64,000 nt of DNA from Vallicoccus soli. Its GTDB lineage: Bacteria; Actinomycetota; Actinomycetes; Motilibacterales; Motilibacteraceae. Both the position numbers and the translations under genes were made by a program. The notes beneath the pieces were generated by a model that saw only the letters and a list, made by a program, of their open reading frames with translations, did no database searches and was not told the origin of the DNA. Below, one piece after another: positions 61,197 to 64,000 of the stretch (position 1 is the stretch's first letter; the number at the start of each line of letters is the position of its first letter). Location: the NCBI RefSeq assembly GCF_003594885.1, contig NZ_QZEZ01000006.1, positions 1 through 64,000 on the forward strand, given 5' to 3'.

Positions 61197-62411
61197 TCAG
61201 GCAGGAGCCGGGCCGAGTCGACGCAGGGCGTCCCGCCGCCGCCGCAGGTGCTCCGCCTGCGCCGGGTCGGTCGCCAGGTCCGCGGCCGTGCCCAGCGCGT
61301 CCGCGGCCTCCGCCGGCCGCCCCGCCTCGGTCAGCAGGTGCCCGCGGGTCGCCCACCACGGCTGGAAGCGCTCTCCCCGGTCGGCGAGGTCGTCGAGCGC
61401 GGCGAGCCCCGCGGCCGCGCCGTCGACCCGACCGGTGACTGCCGCGAGGGCGACCGCCCCGCCGAGGGTGGGCGCGAGGCGCTGCAGCGCGGTGTGCAGG
61501 GTCCGCAGCGCCGCCCAGTCGGTCGTCCCGGTCCGGGCCCGCGCGCAGTGCACCGCCTGGATCGCGGCCTCGCACTGGAACCGGCCGAGCGGGCCGGGGG
61601 TCGCTCGGCGCAGGTAGGCCTCCCCCTCCGCGACCAGCGCCCCGTCCCACGTCCGCGGGTCCTGCTCGTCCAGCGGCAGGTACGCCCCCGGCGGGGCCGC
61701 GCCCGCCCGCGCCCGGGCGAGGGTCACGAGCGCCGCCAGCCCCCAAGCCTCCGGCTCGTCGCGCAGCGCGGTGGCGAGGGTGACGGCCAGGTGGTGCGCC
61801 TCGTCCGACCGGTCGATGGCGTAGCAGCCGTACACCGCCTCGAGCACCGCAGGCAGCCGCTCCGGCATCGCCGCGCGGCCCGGCACCGCGAACGGGATGC
61901 GCGCGTCCCGGATCCGCCGCTTCGCCCGGACGAGCCGCTGCGCCATCGTCGCCGCGGGCACGTGGAAGGCGGCGGCGACCTGCGCGGCGTCGAAGCCCAG
62001 CACCGCTTGCAGCATGAGCGGCGTGCGGACCGCCGGGTCGACCGCCGGGTGCGCGCAGACGAACAGGAGCTCCAGGCGCCGGTCCGGCAGCGCGTCGGGG
62101 TCGAGGTCGTCCAGCGGCGAGTGCGCGTCCGCCCCCTGCTCGGCGGCGGCGACGAGCGCGACGCTCCCCCGGTGCGCCGGCGAGCGCCACACGTCGCGCT
62201 GCCGGTTGCGGGCGACCGTGAGCAGCCACCCCTCCGGGTTCCGCGGCACACCCGCCGCCGGCCAGGTGGCCAGGGCCCGCTCGAAGGCCGCGGCCAGCGC
62301 GTCCTCGGCGAGCGCGACGTCGCCGGACGGCGCGGCGAGCAGGGCGACGAGGCGCCCGTACGACGCCCGCGCCGCCCGCTCCGCCGCCGCGTGGGCGTCC
62401 GCGCGGCTCAC
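61197..62411 (-). CDS. ECF sigma factor with DUF6596 domain (ECF42 type)
   Basis: 404 residues from the GTG (62409-62411). Sigma-70 region 2 (about 10-75: ASYGRLVALLAAPSGDVALAEDALAAAFERALATWPAAGVPRNPEGWLLTVARNRQRDVWR), region 4 (about 125-180: LLFVCAHPAVDPAVRTPLMLQAVLGFDAAQVAAAFHVPAATMAQRLVRAKRRI), then the long C-terminal DUF6596/TPR-like extension (190-400). This is the ECF42 design, which uses a DGPF-domain partner rather than an anti-sigma factor. Its GTG overlaps the stop of the YCII/DGPF gene by 4 nt. Confidence 0.93.
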   Translation of the reverse strand: MSRADAHAAAERAARASYGRLVALLAAPSGDVALAEDALAAAFERALATWPAAGVPRNPEGWLLTVARNRQRDVWRSPAHRGSVALVAAAEQGADAHSPLDDLDPDALPDRRLELLFVCAHPAVDPAVRTPLMLQAVLGFDAAQVAAAFHVPAATMAQRLVRAKRRIRDARIPFAVPGRAAMPERLPAVLEAVYGCYAIDRSDEAHHLAVTLATALRDEPEAWGLAALVTLARARAGAAPPGAYLPLDEQDPRTWDGALVAEGEAYLRRATPGPLGRFQCEAAIQAVHCARARTGTTDWAALRTLHTALQRLAPTLGGAVALAAVTGRVDGAAAGLAALDDLADRGERFQPWWATRGHLLTEAGRPAEAADALGTAADLATDPAQAEHLRRRRDALRRLGPAPA

Positions 62412-62785
62412 GCGTTCGGGCGCCAGGAGCCGTCGGCCCAGTACGTCGCCCCGGGCCGCACCTCGACCGCGCCCCACGCCGCGTTGGGCGCCCGCCGCGC
62501 CCACTCCAGCGCCGCGTCGAGGTCGGGCACGTCGATGACGACCGTCCCGCCGAGCTGCTCCTTCGTGTCGGCGAACGGGCCGTCCTGCACGAGCAGCCCG
62601 CCGTCACCGGCGCGGACCGTCGTCGTGGCGACGGACGGCTGCAGGACCTCGGCGGACAGCAGGACGCCCGCCTGCTCGAGCGCGGCGCCGTACGCGGCGA
62701 AGGCGCGCTGCCCCTCGGCCATCGCCTCCTCGCCGAGCTCCTCGGTGGTCGCCTCGGGCCAGTGGAGCACCAGGGTGTAGCGCAT
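62408..62785 (-). CDS. YCII/DGPF-domain protein, partner of ECF42 sigma
   Basis: 125 residues: MRYTLVLHWPE, AFAAYGAALEQAGVLLSAEVLQPS, the DGPF motif in VQDGPFADTKEQLGG, and the final VIDVPDLDAALEWARRAPN with VEVRP. The signature DGPF is intact. Such proteins are encoded next to ECF42 sigma factors and are thought to be needed for their activity. ATG start with an AGAGGA ribosome-binding site. Confidence 0.94.
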   Translation of the reverse strand: MRYTLVLHWPEATTEELGEEAMAEGQRAFAAYGAALEQAGVLLSAEVLQPSVATTTVRAGDGGLLVQDGPFADTKEQLGGTVVIDVPDLDAALEWARRAPNAAWGAVEVRPGATYWADGSWRPNA

Positions 62786-62884
62786 CGGGGACGTCCTCTC
62801 GGGTCGCGCCGGGCCCCTGCGGCCCGGTCCACGCCACCATGACGATCCTGGCCGAGCCCGATCGACAGGCCGGGCGTCGGGCCG

Positions 62885-63535
62885 TCAGCCGTCGGCGAGC
62901 CGGGTGCGCAGCGTGGCGACACCGGGGCCTTCCAGGTCGTCGAGGTACGCGCGCCGCCCCGCCATGGCCATGACCAGCGCGAGGGTCGTGCCGCGCACGA
63001 GCGGACCGGCGCCGGCGGCGAACGGCCCGTCGGTCGCCTCCAGGCGCAGGCCCTGCGCCGTGCTGCGCCCGGGGACCGTGAAGTCCCGCCCGGCGAAGAA
63101 GGCGGCGACCGGGGTGACGGCCCCCACCGGCGGGGTGCGCGGGAGGCCGAGGGGGCGCCGCACGTCCTGGGCGTGCACGACCACCTCGCCCAGCCAGGCC
63201 GCGGTGTGCCCGCTCGGGCCGGTCGTGCGGGTCGTGACGCGGCGGAACCGCTCCAGGGTCTGCGCCGGCGTCGCCCCGCGGTGCTCGGCGAGGCGCCGGT
63301 CGTTGTGCAGGTCGGCGTCGAACCGGGCGCCGGCCATGCTCCGGAGCCACCGCAGCCGGCCGACCGACGCGGCCGCGGTCAGGTGCGCGACGACCTCCTC
63401 CACCGTCCACCGCCCGCACAGCGAGGGCGTCGCCCACTGCGCCGCGTCGAGCCCCTCGAGGTCGTCGGCGAGGGCGGCGCGCTCGGCGTGGGCGGCGGCC
63501 CAGAGGGCGCCGCGGACGGTGGTGGCCTGGGGCAC
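62885..63535 (-). CDS. Maleylpyruvate isomerase-like mycothiol-dependent protein
   Basis: 216 residues from the GTG (63533-63535), which has GGAGG 5 nt upstream; an upstream ATG would add 12 residues. N-terminal DinB-like domain with LWAAAHAERAALADDLEGLDAAQWATPSLCGRWTVEEVVAHLTAAASVG. The conserved C-G-x-W-x-V-x-x-x-x-A-H-L motif has the metal His. A later His lies in WLGEVVVHAQDVRRPLG. The family (TIGR03083) uses mycothiol and is an actinobacterial marker. Substrate unknown. Confidence 0.9.
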   Translation of the reverse strand: MPQATTVRGALWAAAHAERAALADDLEGLDAAQWATPSLCGRWTVEEVVAHLTAAASVGRLRWLRSMAGARFDADLHNDRRLAEHRGATPAQTLERFRRVTTRTTGPSGHTAAWLGEVVVHAQDVRRPLGLPRTPPVGAVTPVAAFFAGRDFTVPGRSTAQGLRLEATDGPFAAGAGPLVRGTTLALVMAMAGRRAYLDDLEGPGVATLRTRLADG

Positions 63536-63632
63536 GGGGACCTCCGGGGGACGGGTGTGGGGCATGACCATGACCGCGCGACCCGCCCGTCCTCATCGGT
63601 CCGGCCGTCCCGGATGGGGCAGGCTCGGTGCC

Positions 63633-63851
63633 GTGGAGACCTTCCCGGAGCCCCCGGCGCTCGAGCCCGACGCGGTCGCCGCCCTCGTGGGGTACGCACG
63701 CGACGTCGTCGCGCACCTCGAGGCCGAGCGGCGGGAGGCCGCCGCACGGGGGCTGGACGCACCGGAGCTGCCGGGGCTGGTCGAGGGCTGGACCTTCGTC
63801 GCGACCGCGTTGGCGGAGAGCTACGACCGCCTGGACCTGCTGCCGGAGTAG
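63633..63851 (+). CDS. Small hypothetical protein, 72 residues
   Basis: GTG at 63633: ETFPEPPALEPDAVAALVGYARDVVAHLEAERREAAARGLDAPELPGLVEGWTFVATALAESYDRLDLLPE. A compact acidic helical protein with a family-like look; not recognised. No strong ribosome-binding site. It diverges from the mycothiol-dependent gene. Confidence 0.5.
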   Translation: METFPEPPALEPDAVAALVGYARDVVAHLEAERREAAARGLDAPELPGLVEGWTFVATALAESYDRLDLLPE

Positions 63852-63907
63852 CTGCCGGCGGGTCGGTTCGTCCGGTCCCGTGCTGGTCTGCGCCCGTGCC
63901 GGACGGC

Positions 63908-64000
63908 ATGGCAGCAGTCTCGTCCGAGACAGGGGGGCTGGAGGGGTTACGCACCGGTCGGTCCGAGGTCTACCTTCCCCTGCGTACCGTCGAGGACGCC
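63908..64000 (+). CDS. Possible start of a GntR/FadR-type regulator (cut by window edge)
   Basis: The frame from ATG 63908 is open to the end of the window (31 codons): MAAVSSETGGLEGLRTGRSE, then VYLPLRTVEDA. Regulators of the FadR group often begin with a short variable leader and a R-T-x-x-D/E-x-V/A-x-x-R helix. The match is too short for certainty, and the alternative GTG at 63896 is also in frame. Confidence 0.35.
   Translation, partial: MAAVSSETGGLEGLRTGRSEVYLPLRTVEDA

Noticed and set aside
57415-62922. A 1,835-residue giant minus-strand protein
   Set aside because: It overlaps several well-supported genes in other frames. Long empty frames are expected at this GC content, and the translation is an Arg/Ala/Gly-rich shadow.

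Overview
The window is the replication-origin region of a high-GC actinobacterial chromosome. The evidence is the order rpmH-rnpA-yidD-yidC-jag-rsmG-parA on one strand, diverging from dnaA-dnaN-recF-dciA-gyrB-gyrA on the other. The pknB/pbpA/rodA/pstP/fhaB/fhaA cell-envelope operon, crgA and a DUF881 protein are actinobacterial markers, as are mycothiol- and F420-type enzymes and the many GTG starts. I cannot name the genus from the sequence alone.

Layout. 1-1464: an IS481-type transposase tail, then about 1.4 kb without a convincing gene that carries three parS sites; parB is not next to parA. 1465-6159: the leftward chromosome-segregation and membrane-insertion cluster. 6160-17650: the rightward replication and topoisomerase cluster, with the probable oriC between dnaA and dnaN, ending in a DUF3566 membrane protein. 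17743-18115: tRNA-Ile and tRNA-Ala flanking a DLW-39-type small protein. 18141-28195: conserved housekeeping and accessory genes (dehydrogenase, YjbR, cyclophilin, rhomboid, CrgA, DUF881, PabA/TrpG), ending with a large LOV-PP2C-HATPase protein that is probably a blue-light receptor. 28262-35791: the leftward Ser/Thr kinase, PBP2, SEDS, PP2C and FHA operon, which lacks pknA. 35992-47894: tRNA-Leu, then a mixed set of metabolic and regulatory genes, including a ROK regulator divergent from a YbiU-like DUF1479 oxygenase.

47900-55276 is an accessory island. It holds a frameshifted tyrosine recombinase and a series of short hypothetical genes separated by copies of one 34-bp GC-rich hairpin repeat, always in the same orientation. 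One block expands into a perfect tandem array of about 18 units (51831-52443). Immediately after the array lie two genes of visibly lower GC: a three-helix membrane protein and a zinc-ribbon protein with a HEPN-like R-x6-H motif. A decayed fragment resembling the N-terminus of an anti-phage dCTP deaminase follows. I read this as a defence-type island and regard the two-gene unit plus array as the best candidate for an undescribed system.

55277-64000: a DrrAB-like ABC exporter operon with a MerR regulator, a DUF1801 protein, a secreted multidomain GH10 xylanase with a striking 19-bp operator-like palindrome upstream, an ECF42-type sigma factor with its DGPF/YCII partner, a mycothiol-dependent isomerase-like protein, and the possible start of a GntR-type regulator at the window edge.
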